64,000 bases of DNA from Protula sp. h YS-2021. Taxonomy: Eukaryota; Annelida; Polychaeta; Sabellida; Serpulidae. Under the pieces are notes generated by a model, which saw nothing but the letters and a program-made list of their open reading frames with translations, was not told where the DNA came from and did no database searches. A program made the translations under genes and the position numbers. Location of the stretch: contig OX457032.1 of assembly GCA_949752745.1 (NCBI GenBank), positions 12,659,543 through 12,723,542 on the forward strand. Reading direction: 5' to 3'. Within the stretch, counting starts at the first letter, position 1. Every line of letters starts with the position of its first letter. Shown in pieces: positions 38,288-49,732 of the stretch.

Positions 38288-40640
38288 CTTGTTGCTTGCA
38301 ATCGTAAAAACCTCACCCGGAGCTAATCATGAAAATAAGGAATATCTAACCAGTTTGTTTTACGAAGCAAATATTAATGGTTGTTTGACGTAGAACCATC
38401 GGACAATACCAATAATCTTGCAAAACAAAAATGCAACTGAAATGATGAGACACACAAATGACACCGTTATGGCGGGAAATCGTTTTTACTGACTCCCGAT
38501 GTGAACTCTGCTACTGTCGCTCTTAATAGAAATGTATACTCAAATAGACATTGTTCTTCAGGTTTTCCCCCATTCTAGTATGGTGACTGAACGGACATAA
38601 ATGTTCACACCCGTTACACGAGTACCAGCAGCCAGATCAGATCAAACAATCTGCTGATTACACATGCATAATTTATTATAATAAAACATAAGAACTCTCG
38701 TGTGTTTAACAATGAGTAATATAAAGATTGTGCTAATAAATATATGTATATCTGTTTATTACACATGACAGATTTCACAACACAGTGTTTGTTCTATCCA
38801 TATTGTGTTCAATTTCACCTTTCGACCAATTTTACCCTGCTGACCTCGTACAAGTTTTAGAAAGCGGACAATTTCTACTCAACAAAAGACAATAGAATTT
38901 CCTTAAATAACAGCTAGAGCTTTCGTATGTGCAAAAACTCTAGCGAAATGCTATCACCAGGTGAAACTACACTACAAAAGTAAGGAGTAGACTTGACGCC
39001 AAGTTCCAGTTAGCTCCAAAAGAGCGGCACGCTACAGGGTTTCCACGTACCGATTTAAACCCTCGCTATATAACGCTATGCAAATCAACTGTGCTCGCTT
39101 TGAGACACATCTAGGCGATGTTGTTGTTTGTCCGATATCAAAGACTGTTTACTAGTAGTTTATAGTCTTTGCCGATATTCAACGACTCACAAGTCTTTAT
39201 TGGCATTTGCTAAAGGCCATCCACGTAAAGCGGTAATGATTTACAACTTCTGTGTTTACATTTTCTTTTTTTTAAAAAAGAAGAACGCGGAAATAACCAC
39301 AAATCTCAAGTAATAATTGGCACTGGTTTGCATACAGGATGCATAGTTTATTACGTGAAAGAGCGACAGTAAAATTTGCAATTATCTGCCAAAAACTTTT
39401 GAACTGATATTTCAAAAAGCATGGACAAAAACTAAACTTTAAATACTGTGGGTGTAAAAACAAATTTACACCTAATTTTGCATCTAACAACTACTGTGGG
39501 TGCACAGAATATATGTATGCCGAATTCTGCAGCTATCAGATATTTGGATATTCATTTTACAGATAACCTACCTACAACCACTTTATTTCAATTTTTGCTC
39601 ACATGATAAAGGTCACATTTAAAGTACGGACCGCTAACAAACATATGGCAGGCGAGCGCGGAAGCTAACTTTCCTGCACTTTAACGAAGAAATAAAAGAT
39701 ATACGAGGGAAGGAGAACAAATGGCTACAGTACATCGAAACTAGTGAAATTGAAAAGACCATCTTCCATAGCTGAAAACAATTTTTATTTGTCAAATATC
39801 GCAAAAGAGGGAATATATGAGTCGAAAGGGTTGGCAAATTTGCGTCCGGCTTATTAAGTTTAGTCGGAATTGTTGAGGCCAATTACGATCTACTCTAACC
39901 AATTCTGTCTCCTCTCCCTCGTACACTCGTAACTCAATAAATATTCTACCTGTTTGACAAAACAAAGGTACCAGTAACCTACGACCGTCCGCCACTTTTG
40001 GGTAGTTTTTCAACGATTATTATTATTATTTTTGTTTTTTTTTGTTTTTGGTGTAATGGACTTCCCCTTTTGAATGTCGAATATTTTTGGACAACTTTAA
40101 TCCGCCTTATTATTTTGTCATCCCGAAATCTAAGCATTTTGCAATTAATTTATAAGGTAATTACATAAACAACTAATAATAACAAGTAAGTATTTGTGTA
40201 ACACGAGCAGGCCCCAACCGCCCCAAATTCAAAGGGGTATAAAGCGATGACGGACAGACGGACACCCTAAACCTATAGGTCCCAATCCGAAGGGTTGAGG
40301 CCTAAAAAGGGTTACCAAAATGCCGAACATGAACTGGATTAGGTAGTCCTACAATTTAAAGGGGGTATTTTCAGCCGACCTCTGAAAATGACATTTTCGG
40401 GATAAAGATTGTTTTCCGTGATGGCGAACTTGCACTGGCGAAAGACATAGGTTACTGGCACATTGGGCATGAACTTTCTGTAAATGTCTGAATGCTGCGA
40501 TTTCCGGTGTAAACAAAAGAGCTGGTTCGAAATTCGAAGCTAAAGTGTGAGATGTGTTGATATTAAGTGCTATTATCACTAAATAAATAGTAATATAAGT
40601 AGAAATAACAAACACTCAATACAATTTAAAAGTGATCTGA
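38288..40640. other. upstream flank of the minus-strand tetraspanin; no gene recognised
   Basis: Likely holds the promoter and 5' UTR of the tetraspanin, and near its right end the 5' part of the LINE. No exon, TATA box or other element could be assigned with confidence. Confidence 0.35.
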
Positions 40641-40724
40641 AGAAAAAAATGCGTGAAACTGATTAAATATAAGGAAAAAACATTGCTGTTACATTATCGC
40701 CCATGCTTAAATTACAAACCCAGC

Positions 40725-41648
40725 ATGCGTTGTAGTACTCGTAAATGTAAGCGAGGGGGTGCCGTCCTTTGCCAAGGCGATCTGGTACTGTGCGAAAGCT
40801 GTGATCTTGAGCGGTTTGGTCGATTGACCGGTCCCCATAAAAGAGCATTTACGAAAGAAAATACCATGGACCGTGTTACGAAACAGCCAGAGGAGATACC
40901 AACGAAAACGCTCACAAATGATATAGACCTTGTTTCCATCATGAATCGATTATCAAAACTGGACGACCTGGATACTATAAAAACACAACTCTCAGGCATC
41001 TCGCAGCAGAATCAAAGACTTCTAGAAAGGATACAAGTCTTGGAAACAGAAAATGCTGGACAAAAAAAGGATATCGTAGAGCTGCAAGCGACAGTGAATG
41101 TTCTGAAAAAGAAACTTGACGAACAGGAACAATACACAAAACGGGACAACCTGATCATATCAGGCCTGAAAATTGTGAAGCCATTTAGCTCAGCAGCCGC
41201 AAATAATGATACGCCAGACGCTCGCCCAACCGAAGATGAAGCTTACTCGGAAAGAGATCGCAAAATAATGGCGCAAAACATAACGACGTTTGCAAAAACC
41301 AAACTGAAAATTGACATTGGTCCTGGTGATATCCAGGATGTGCACGCGCTGCCAAGTAAAACCCCAAACACACCAGGAACCTGTATTGTGCGCTTTAACA
41401 ACAGAAACGCGAGGGACAAATTTATTCAAGCACGGAGAAATTTAAAGGGAACCCAGGTTTACATAAACGAACATCTTACCAACAGAAACTCAGAAATATT
41501 CAAAGCAGCCAGAAATCTACGAAAAAACAATGCGATCAAAAACACTTGGACTAAGAATTGCAGGGTTTTTGTGAGGTTAAACGACGACACAGTGAAACAC
41601 ATAGACGACCTGGCGTTCTTACATCATTTGACCAATGCAAGAAACTAA
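40725..41648 (+). CDS. LINE ORF1 protein
   Basis: From the ATG at 40725 the product is about 307 residues; the frame is open 24 codons further upstream without an ATG. It has an N-terminal Cys-rich part (C-x4-C-x8-C-x6-C-x2-C), a coiled coil with heptad-like Leu spacing (SQQNQRLLERIQVLETEN onward), and a C-terminal RNA-binding region resembling L1 ORF1p-like RRM (YTKRDNLIISGLK, CIVRFNNRNARDKFIQARR). Such proteins form RNPs with the LINE RNA. Confidence 0.8.
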   Translation: MRCSTRKCKRGGAVLCQGDLVLCESCDLERFGRLTGPHKRAFTKENTMDRVTKQPEEIPTKTLTNDIDLVSIMNRLSKLDDLDTIKTQLSGISQQNQRLLERIQVLETENAGQKKDIVELQATVNVLKKKLDEQEQYTKRDNLIISGLKIVKPFSSAAANNDTPDARPTEDEAYSERDRKIMAQNITTFAKTKLKIDIGPGDIQDVHALPSKTPNTPGTCIVRFNNRNARDKFIQARRNLKGTQVYINEHLTNRNSEIFKAARNLRKNNAIKNTWTKNCRVFVRLNDDTVKHIDDLAFLHHLTNARN

Positions 41649-41789
41649 TAGACATGATTATGGGACATCATAGCATATTGATTTCATTTGTCATAGCATA
41701 TTTGTGTGTGTATAAAATTCATTGTGTGGCAAAAATGAGTGTTATTATGGACGTTAAAATAGCTTGTTTTTATAGAAACATAGTCAGTT

Positions 41790-44700
41790 ATGGACAGTTT
41801 TCCTTGTAGTGTTTGTGCGAAAGGCGTTCGGCAAGACGCTATTCAATGCGACATTTGCGATCTTTGGGTGCATCGAGTGTGCTCAAAGCTAAAGAAACGT
41901 GACTTGTGTGTTTTAAGTAATGAGTGCTATCATTATTGTTGTCCTCCATGTTCAAATGTATTTCCTTTTATGTGTTTGACCGATGATGAATTTTTGTATA
42001 TAAATTCCAAACTAGAGATTGAAGAACATGTTTTTCAGGTGTATAACAAATGCGCTGAAATTACCGTAAATTCGTTTGTCCAATTCGAGAACACCCTTGA
42101 TGAGTGGGAGTTAGAAGGGGATCCCGACTGCAATTTTTTTAGTGCCTTTAATTCTGAATGTCATTACTTTACAGATTGTCAATTTAATGTTAAAACAAAA
42201 CATGTGAATGGTCTTTCGTTAATCCACTTTAACTCCAGAAGTTTAAACACGAACTTCAGTCACATTAAGGAATACATTACTTATCTTAGCAAAAGTTTTC
42301 ATGTTATAGCAATTTCTGAAAGCTGGTTAGACACAAAATCTGATGTAAATTGTTTTAACATCGAAAACTACAATATGTTTAATACCTTTCGTAGCAATAA
42401 AAGAGGAGGTGGTGTAACACTATATATACGTAATGACTTGAAAGTAAGAAAGCATGATGATTATTCGTGTGCTTGTGATGATGTCCTGGAAAGTCTAACA
42501 CTTGAGATATTAGTCGAAAACGGCAGAAATGTGGTGGTGTCGTGTATCTACAGAACACCAGGGTCAAGAATAGAAACTTTTCTAGAATATATTGAAAAGC
42601 TCTTGAAAAATGTTAAGAACAAAACGCTGTATTTCTGTGGTGACCTAAATCTTGATTTGCTGAAGTACAGTAGTCATAGAGGCACACAAAACTTTGTTGA
42701 TTTAATGTATAGTTACGGCATGTTTCCCATGATCACAAAACCAACAAGGATAAGCTCGGTATCTGCTACGTTAATAGATAATATTTTCACAAATGAATTG
42801 TCACACAATAGTCTAAGTGGGATACTGTGTAACGACATCTCAGATCACTTACCAGTGTTTTGTATATGTCCACACAAAGGGATTTCCGAAAACGTGCAAA
42901 AAAGGTTCAGGTTTGTTCGTAAATTCACTGACGAAAATGTATCTGCTTTGAAACGTGATCTTGACTGCCAAAGCTGGGATAATGTTTTCGATTCAGACAA
43001 TGTAAATGAGGCTTATTCGAAATTTGTAGATACGCTGATATACTTATATGATAAAAATTTGCCCAGTAAAAAAGTTATGGTCAATTCGAAAAAGGTTAAT
43101 AAACCTTGGATGACTAAAAGTTTATTGAACGCATGTAAAAAGAAGAAACTTCTGTATATGAAATTTGTGAAGTCAAGAACTACAGAAAATGAGGCTAGGT
43201 ATAAAGCGTATAAAAACAAACTAACATCTGTTTTGCGTTTATGTGAGAAAAATTACTACAGCACTTTACTCGAACAGAACAGGAAAAATGCGAAGTCGAT
43301 ATGGAACATTTTAAATACAGTAATTAAAAAATCTAAGCCAGTCAATAGTCTGCCGCGTGAATTCACAGATTCGAAAAACAACACAATAAAAGGTAAAGAA
43401 AACATTGCCAACAGTTTTAACAACTTCTTTGTCAATGTTGGGCCAAATCTTGCCAAAGTAATACCTAAGCATGACGTAAATGTGTACCATTACATGAAAA
43501 GCGCAAATTTGAATACTATGTTTTTGAACCCAGTTGACGAAAAAGAACTTCTAAGTACTGTCCAAAGCTGTAAAAGTAAAACTTCGAGAGACTGTAACGA
43601 TATATCTATGGAATTTGTAAAAGTTATATTCTGTTATATAGCCAAACCCTTTTGTCACATATGTAATCTGTCGTTCCAAAGCGGTGTATTTCCAGAGAAA
43701 ATGAAGGTTGCAAAGGTAGTACCACTGTATAAATCCGGAGACAAATCTTCGTTTAATAATTACAGGCCAGTGTCCTTATTGTCTCAGCTGTCAAAAATTC
43801 TCGAAAAATTATTTGATTCGCGCTTGCAAAATTTTGTCGATAAAAATAACTTGTTAAGTAATTGTCAGTATGGCTTCCGATCAAATCACAGTACTTCCCT
43901 AGCTTTAATGGAACTCATTGAAGAAATATGTTCGGCGCTAGATAGAAAACAGTATATGGTTGGAGTATTCATTGATCTAAAAAAAGCCTTTGACACCATT
44001 GACCACACAATATTATTGCAGAAACTTGAGCACTATGGTGTGAGGGGTACTGCAAACGATTGGCTCAGAAGCTATTTAACAAACAGAAAACAATATGTTC
44101 AGATCGATGAGTACTCCTCCGAACTCTTAAGGATAATATGTGGTGTCCCCCAAGGCTCCGTCCTAGGTCCGAAACTTTTTATTCTGTACATTAATGATAT
44201 TGGTAATGTGTCTGATATCCTGAAATTTATTCTGTTTGCGGACGACACCAACCTTTTCAGAAGTGGTGCCGATCTTAAGGTACTATGTGATGAAATAAGT
44301 AATGAGTTAGGCAGATTACGCGTCTGGTTTGATGTAAATAAACTGTCATTAAATGTAGTGAAAACAAATTTCATGATATTCAGCAGGAAACCTGTTGGTC
44401 AGGATATCAAAGTACACATAAACAATAATATAATCGAACAAGTAAATAGCACAAAGTTCCTTGGGGTTATAATAGACGATAAGTTGAACTGGCGTGAGCA
44501 AATAAATAAAACAGTAAATAAACTTTCGAAATGTATTGGTATTATGTACAAAGCAAAGAATGTTTTAAATTCTCAAGCGTTACTGGTAATGTACAACTGT
44601 CTGTTTCTCTCCTACATGAGCTACTGCTGTGAAATATGGGGAAATGCATGTAAAACGAAATTAAATAATATTGTTATGTTGCAAAAAAAAGCTATTAGAA

Positions 44701-45065
44701 TTATTTTTAACGCAGACAAATTTTCACATACGGGCATCATGTTTCATGTCAGTGGTATTATCAAATTCCATGATCTTGTACAGCTTAAAATTGCTACTAT
44801 TATGTTTAAAGCATGTCACGAATCTCTGCCATGTAATCTGCAACTGTTTTTTGAATTAGGCGGTTCGAACAGTAATTACTCTACCAGGCAGTACAGCAAA
44901 TTTAAGATAAATTACACCAGGACTAGTATCAAATCTAAATGCATTTCTATTGCCGGTTCAAAGTTATGGAACAAACTCCCTAGTTACATTACCGCGAGCA
45001 GGAGCTTAAACGTGTTTAAGCGAAGCCTACAGAAATACATGATCCACAAATATATAGATATTTAA
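41790..45065 (+). CDS. LINE ORF2: PHD-like finger, APE endonuclease, reverse transcriptase
   Basis: A 1,091-residue uninterrupted frame. N-terminal C4HC3-type finger (CSVCAKG..CDICDLWVH) at ~6-55. APE-type endonuclease at ~145-375 with HFNSRSLN, the Glu in ISESWLD, CGDLNLDL, and SDHLPVF at its end. Reverse transcriptase at ~640-900 with YRPVSLLSQLSKI, FIDLKKAFDTIDH, GVPQGSVLGPKLF and the catalytic FADDTNLF. All key residues are present and there is no stop or frameshift, so it could still be active. The enzyme nicks target DNA and copies its own RNA in place. Confidence 0.92.
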   Translation: MDSFPCSVCAKGVRQDAIQCDICDLWVHRVCSKLKKRDLCVLSNECYHYCCPPCSNVFPFMCLTDDEFLYINSKLEIEEHVFQVYNKCAEITVNSFVQFENTLDEWELEGDPDCNFFSAFNSECHYFTDCQFNVKTKHVNGLSLIHFNSRSLNTNFSHIKEYITYLSKSFHVIAISESWLDTKSDVNCFNIENYNMFNTFRSNKRGGGVTLYIRNDLKVRKHDDYSCACDDVLESLTLEILVENGRNVVVSCIYRTPGSRIETFLEYIEKLLKNVKNKTLYFCGDLNLDLLKYSSHRGTQNFVDLMYSYGMFPMITKPTRISSVSATLIDNIFTNELSHNSLSGILCNDISDHLPVFCICPHKGISENVQKRFRFVRKFTDENVSALKRDLDCQSWDNVFDSDNVNEAYSKFVDTLIYLYDKNLPSKKVMVNSKKVNKPWMTKSLLNACKKKKLLYMKFVKSRTTENEARYKAYKNKLTSVLRLCEKNYYSTLLEQNRKNAKSIWNILNTVIKKSKPVNSLPREFTDSKNNTIKGKENIANSFNNFFVNVGPNLAKVIPKHDVNVYHYMKSANLNTMFLNPVDEKELLSTVQSCKSKTSRDCNDISMEFVKVIFCYIAKPFCHICNLSFQSGVFPEKMKVAKVVPLYKSGDKSSFNNYRPVSLLSQLSKILEKLFDSRLQNFVDKNNLLSNCQYGFRSNHSTSLALMELIEEICSALDRKQYMVGVFIDLKKAFDTIDHTILLQKLEHYGVRGTANDWLRSYLTNRKQYVQIDEYSSELLRIICGVPQGSVLGPKLFILYINDIGNVSDILKFILFADDTNLFRSGADLKVLCDEISNELGRLRVWFDVNKLSLNVVKTNFMIFSRKPVGQDIKVHINNNIIEQVNSTKFLGVIIDDKLNWREQINKTVNKLSKCIGIMYKAKNVLNSQALLVMYNCLFLSYMSYCCEIWGNACKTKLNNIVMLQKKAIRIIFNADKFSHTGIMFHVSGIIKFHDLVQLKIATIMFKACHESLPCNLQLFFELGGSNSNYSTRQYSKFKINYTRTSIKSKCISIAGSKLWNKLPSYITASRSLNVFKRSLQKYMIHKYIDI

Positions 45066-45322
45066 TAGGAGGTGAAAAAATCTTGTATTTTATCGAGGCT
45101 GTTTTACCGCTATGTGTGTCAAAGTTCAAACCTAAATGAAAGACTAAATAAACATATCGCATAATATTGCTAGCAAGGGCAGGCTCTTGCATAAGTGTAT
45201 ACTTCTAGCCCTGCCCTTCTAAACTTCAACATTGTAACAGTACTACATGCGGTTATTCTGAATGTTATTTATGTATTTTAGTATTCTCAACATTTTGTAT
45301 ATTGAACCCAGTTTGAAGTTGG

Positions 45323-45328
45323 AATAAA
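45323..45328 (+). terminator. poly(A) signal at the LINE 3' end
   Basis: AATAAA about 260 bp after the ORF2 stop, within the expected 3' UTR. Confidence 0.5.
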
Positions 45329-45342
45329 CCTTATCTTATAAT

Positions 45343-45917
45343 ACAGACTGGTATGCAAGATTCATCCCTCAGATCAAATGAGGTTGACCCCTATTAGCGA
45401 ACAATACAAGACGTCGTAGCACAGAGTAAGAGCTGGGAGAGCTGACTCGGAGCTAAGTTTAGGAAAAGAAACGCAAAAAAAATTTTCAGGCATTTAGAGC
45501 TAAAAAAACTCACAATGATTCACACAATGTCTGTGCCTTACTAAAAACAAAAACTGTTTCACATTGGTTAAATTATGCAAATGCCAAGTCTATTTTTGAC
45601 ACCTTACATTACTTTTCAAAACTTTCTCTAGCACACCTGTCCGTTGTTTACCGGAAGTTTATATTTGTTACAAAACCTAAGAAATAGACCAAGCCTTGGA
45701 AAAGAATTGAATAATTCAACTTCGTGGTTGACACATTGACAGCATATTCTATGAGGTTAAGCTAACAACTGTATTGGTGGATAATCGCTTACCTGATGAA
45801 CTCCAAATGTATTTACTAGTTAAATATAAAAAGATCCGCATGAGATGATGAAGCCTATTTAAGAAGGCATTGCTGAAAATGTCCTTGAAAAATGTGTTCT
45901 CCGATCACATTTAACTG

Positions 45918-46005
<88 letters not shown>

Positions 46006-47088
46006 TCTTGTTGTTATTATTTATTTATTGCTATTGTTTTCATTATTCGTAATACCAGTATTATTAATGCTATTTCATTTCACAATTAATTAGCATATTG
46101 TTAGCAAACATAAAATAATACAAAAAAGTTGGGAGACAATGATCATCATTAAGTTCTAAATAAAAATTATGATGTGTGTTTCAGTCTCTTGTTAAAAATT
46201 ACATCTACATATTTGCAACGACTTTGACCAAAGGATAAAATGTCCACAGAAAAATTGAAACTACCACTGTTGTAGTTCGGGAAAAAATGAACTCATATAG
46301 TCGTAGCATCAAACAAAGCTTTTAAACTTAGAAAGCATTACCATAATTTGAAGCAATAAATGTTGTAGCGAAGTATCCGGTAGAGATTAAATTTTGAACT
46401 ACATGAATACATTTAACGATTACTAGGTAACGCGTCCAAAAAATATGTTATCTCTTTAAAACATGTACCACAAATAATTGAATCAATATTCAGATTTAGT
46501 TTAAGCTTAAAGGGATATTTTAGGAAACCACCACAGTTAACACTTGTACATGAAAATATGGGGTTGCTTGAAAGAGCGGGGTTATCGTTAAAACTGACAT
46601 GTCTCAAACAAATTTCCCGGCCAGACTACAGATTTTCCGAAGCTCAGTCTGTAAGAAAATTCCACCATACCTGTTTGTTTACATCGGAAGTGGCAGAAAG
46701 TTTGCTCGTTTAATGTTTAAAGTTTTCCTTTCTGTGTTATTGAAGGATGACATATCCTGGTAACTTAATTTAAGCCTGAAATATAAGACATTCCAAGTAT
46801 ACCTTAGTGAACAGTTAGCTTGTTAAAATGTTTTGAAAATCTGTAAAAGTAGAACTCCTCGGTTCGCACTTTGAAATAAGAGGATTCTTGCGGACACCTT
46901 CATGCAATGCATTGTGGGTAACTGAGGGCATAATGAGCGATATTTGGAGTTTATCGCACTGTTTTATACCAATACAAAATCTTCGATATTTAGGTTAAGT
47001 GATAAAATTTTTCTAAACGGTAAAAACTGTTTAAAGAACTCACTTCCTGGCATGTGACAAGTAGGCCAAAATGTATGCAATCGGCCCA
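45343..47088. other. no gene recognised apart from a microsatellite
   Basis: AT-rich sequence after the LINE; it holds the TTC/TTA microsatellite at 45919-46005 and nothing coding that I can support. Confidence 0.4.
45919..46005. repeat. compound (TTC)n-(TTA)n microsatellite
   Basis: About 15 TTC units pass directly into about 14 TTA units. Confidence 0.95.
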
Positions 47089-47280
47089 GGAGTGGTATTC
47101 TGCTCTGTCCTTATTTTCAAGGATGTCCTTATTTTTAAAAATAAGGATAAAAAAGCTATTTTGCTGTATCCTCAAACTTAACAAAGTCTTTTAAAAATAA
47201 GGATAAAAATTAAGGATGAACCATCTGATCTCAAAAGTAAGGGCGACCTTAAAAATAAGGACAGAGCAGAATACCACTCC
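47089..47280. mobile_element. 192-bp MITE with ~29-bp perfect inverted repeats
   Basis: The left arm starts GGAGTGGTATTCTGCTCTGT and the right arm ends ACAGAGCAGAATACCACTCC; both continue into AAGGAC/GTCCTT and A/T runs. CAG flanks both sides, a possible 3-bp target duplication. Interior is AT-rich with further internal 'AAAATAAGGAT' repeats. Non-coding. Confidence 0.85.
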
Positions 47281-47466
47281 AGAGCAAGAAAAATACCCTG
47301 TTAAATTTGGTATAAAAGAGTGAGAAAATGTGCGTTTTGCCCCGACGGAGGCACTGGCACTTTTTTCCACGTGATGAAAATATTAATTCTCATTAGTGGA
47401 TGTTAAGTTGTGACGTGAAATCGTCCTAAAGAATTCGTACTTAGAATTTTGCCGGAACGATTTGGC

Positions 47467-48262
47467 GTTTCGACCGAATTAGGTTGAGATAAAGGGCAGA
47501 AAGAAGTGATGTAGAAACTTGCAAAAATCAACAAAATTCCATTTTACTGGAAAAATATCCACAAGTTGACTATAAAAAAGGCAGAACAAGCCAACTCACT
47601 TTGGGTGTTTCGAATAAAATGCGCAAGAATTTTGAATTTCGAATGCACGGAAACCGGGTAAAAATGAAAGAAATGATAGAAAGATGTAGAAGAAATATTA
47701 CGAAAACAGCTCATACCTATAACAAAAAAAAAAATTGAAACTTGAAACTATTTGTTAAAACTTTTATTGAATTTCGAAAATAACATACGGGTTGTTAAAA
47801 ACCCAATTGCTCTTTGGTGCAAGAGAAATTTGACATTTGGGCGAAATCTCTCTATCATTTCTTTCATTTTTTACCCGGTAATTTTATCTGAAACGCAGAA
47901 TTTTTGCGCATTTATATTGGGAACGCCCAAAGTGTGATTTGGCTTCAAAACATGTAAAATGGTTTTATAAATATCTTATGTTGGCTTCTTTAATTTTAAA
48001 AGTGGGCATGTTGGGAGAAAATTAGAATTTTTTATGCTTTACCTGTACCATTTCTTTGTAATTTGTACCACATGAATTAAAGTCGAAATGGTACCTTTAT
48101 CGAAATGGCCTAAAAGTAAAATTCGTATTTTCGCATGAGCCATACTCTGTCCGTTTGATAGCCAACTAGTGAATATATTTCTAGCAAAATGGAATTTTTT
48201 GGATTTTCCAGGTTTTTTTCTATCATTTTTTAAACCTTTATCCCACCCAATTCGGTCGAAAC
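47467..48262. mobile_element. ~800-bp foldback element
   Basis: The ends GTTTCGACCGAATTAGG and CCAATTCGGTCGAAAC are inverted, as are inner blocks: 'AAAATTCCATTTTACTGG' vs the complement near 48183-48200, 'ACTTTGGGTGTT..ATGCGCAA' vs 'TTGCGCAT..AACGCCCAAAGT', and 'ACCGGGTAAAAATGAAAGAA' vs its complement near 47858-47880. The right arm is longer than the left. No coding capacity seen. Confidence 0.75.
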
Positions 48263-49556
48263 TCAATACCTTTTCGGCAAACTTCTAAGTGGGAATCCAC
48301 TTAATTCGGTTATTTTCCACAGGTTTTGACGTTTGAACCGTATTAGGTTGGGCAAAAAATGAAAAAAAAAGATGTGCACATGACAAAGCCCCACGTATAG
48401 CCTGGTCACACCTCTGTGCATCTCAATAATCTTGTCGCTGACAACGAATAAAAAATTTGAAATAATGCTGATCTTTTCTCAGATTCTCCGGATCGTCTAC
48501 TCCGCTATATAAACAAATGATTTAGAGAATGTGAGGATTATTTTTAGGAGAAAATTCTCAAACCGCGTTCGAGGCATACAGCTTTGATTTTACAGGAGAA
48601 TTGTTTTCATCCAACACCAGAGACCAATGTTATTGCCATGTGTTAATGCATAAATAGAAGCAAAATAAAAAAAAACCACAGTTACTTTAACCTTGCCACT
48701 ACCTTTTTTGGTACCAAAGATCGGGTGTAGGAATATTTTTAGTCTTAAATGCTATTGCATTGACAGTTAATTTTGATATCTTGCATGGATGTGTATATTC
48801 TTCCTTTGCTGCTGAATTTCTTATAAACTCTATGGCTTTAACTGTGTGCTAATGTAGTAGGGCACCTCATCTGTGTCTTTATCATAAATAATTATTGTTA
48901 TTATGTCAGTATTCGCTAATGTAGTCCATTGTAATTAACAGTAACGATACTCTTGACGGTCTAGGAAATAATTAAGTAAAAACAAAACTCGGTATTCCCA
49001 AACCTGAGATGAGGTTTACAGAGTTTCTTAAATGTTGCATGTTTCTTTCGAAAAGAAGTATATCCTTCTTATCAATGGATCTGTCCATTCCAAGACACTT
49101 TACAAAATGAAATGAAAACTCTCATTTAAAATATGCATCTTCGAATGGGTCTGTGAACAATTGCAGGTAATGTACTTTATATAGATAAAAGAGTTTACCG
49201 TGTTTTTTTTTTTTTTTTTTTTTTTTTTGCATTAATATGGGAATGTGGTATGAGGAGTTTCACTTTATGCGTGACAATTGTATTATACACAATTATACAT
49301 CTTTTGTAAGCAGTTTTAAGATGTTTCGACCGAAAAAATGTGGTGTATTGTATAAAAGAAATTTGGTTAAAACTCATGTTCAGTATAACGTTATTAATCA
49401 CAGGACTCTCCTAAAACCCATCCGGGATAATGAAATTTGAAGTCAAAAATATAACCAGAGGAATGACATGTTTGTTATTGTTTTAATACTTTCTGTATTA
49501 TAGTCGAAACGAAACTTCGGAAAATCTGAAATCGAATAAGTCAATTCACACTTGAA
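48263..49556. other. no gene recognised
   Basis: AT-rich; includes a T run at about 49202-49228. Nothing coding or structural is supported. Confidence 0.4.
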
Positions 49557-49732
49557 GAAATGATAGAAAAATATAGAAGAAATATTGCAGAAACGGCTCA
49601 TACTCAGACATTTATGCGAAATCTCTCTATCATTTCTTTCATTTTTACCCGGTTAATTTGTATTCGAAAGACAGAATTTTGCGCATTTTTATTTGGAACG
49701 CCCAACGTGTGATTTGGCTTATTCAGAGCGCC
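49557..49732. mobile_element. partial second copy of the foldback element
   Basis: Shares 'GAAATGATAGAAAAATATAG', 'CTCATAC', 'TCTCTCTATCATTTCTTTCA', 'TACCCGG', 'TTTTGCGCATTT' and 'GAACGCCCAACGTGTGATTT' with the centre and right arm of the element at 47467-48262. Confidence 0.75.

Larger units (their letters stand above)
40250..45342 (+). mobile_element. CR1/L2-type LINE, both ORFs intact
   Basis: Two open frames in the order of a Jockey-superfamily (CR1/L2-like) LINE, separated by 141 bp, followed by a 3' UTR with AATAAA at 45323-45328. The 5' boundary is a guess. No target duplication was recognised. Intact ORFs suggest a young insertion, between the two divergent tetraspanin genes. Confidence 0.8.
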
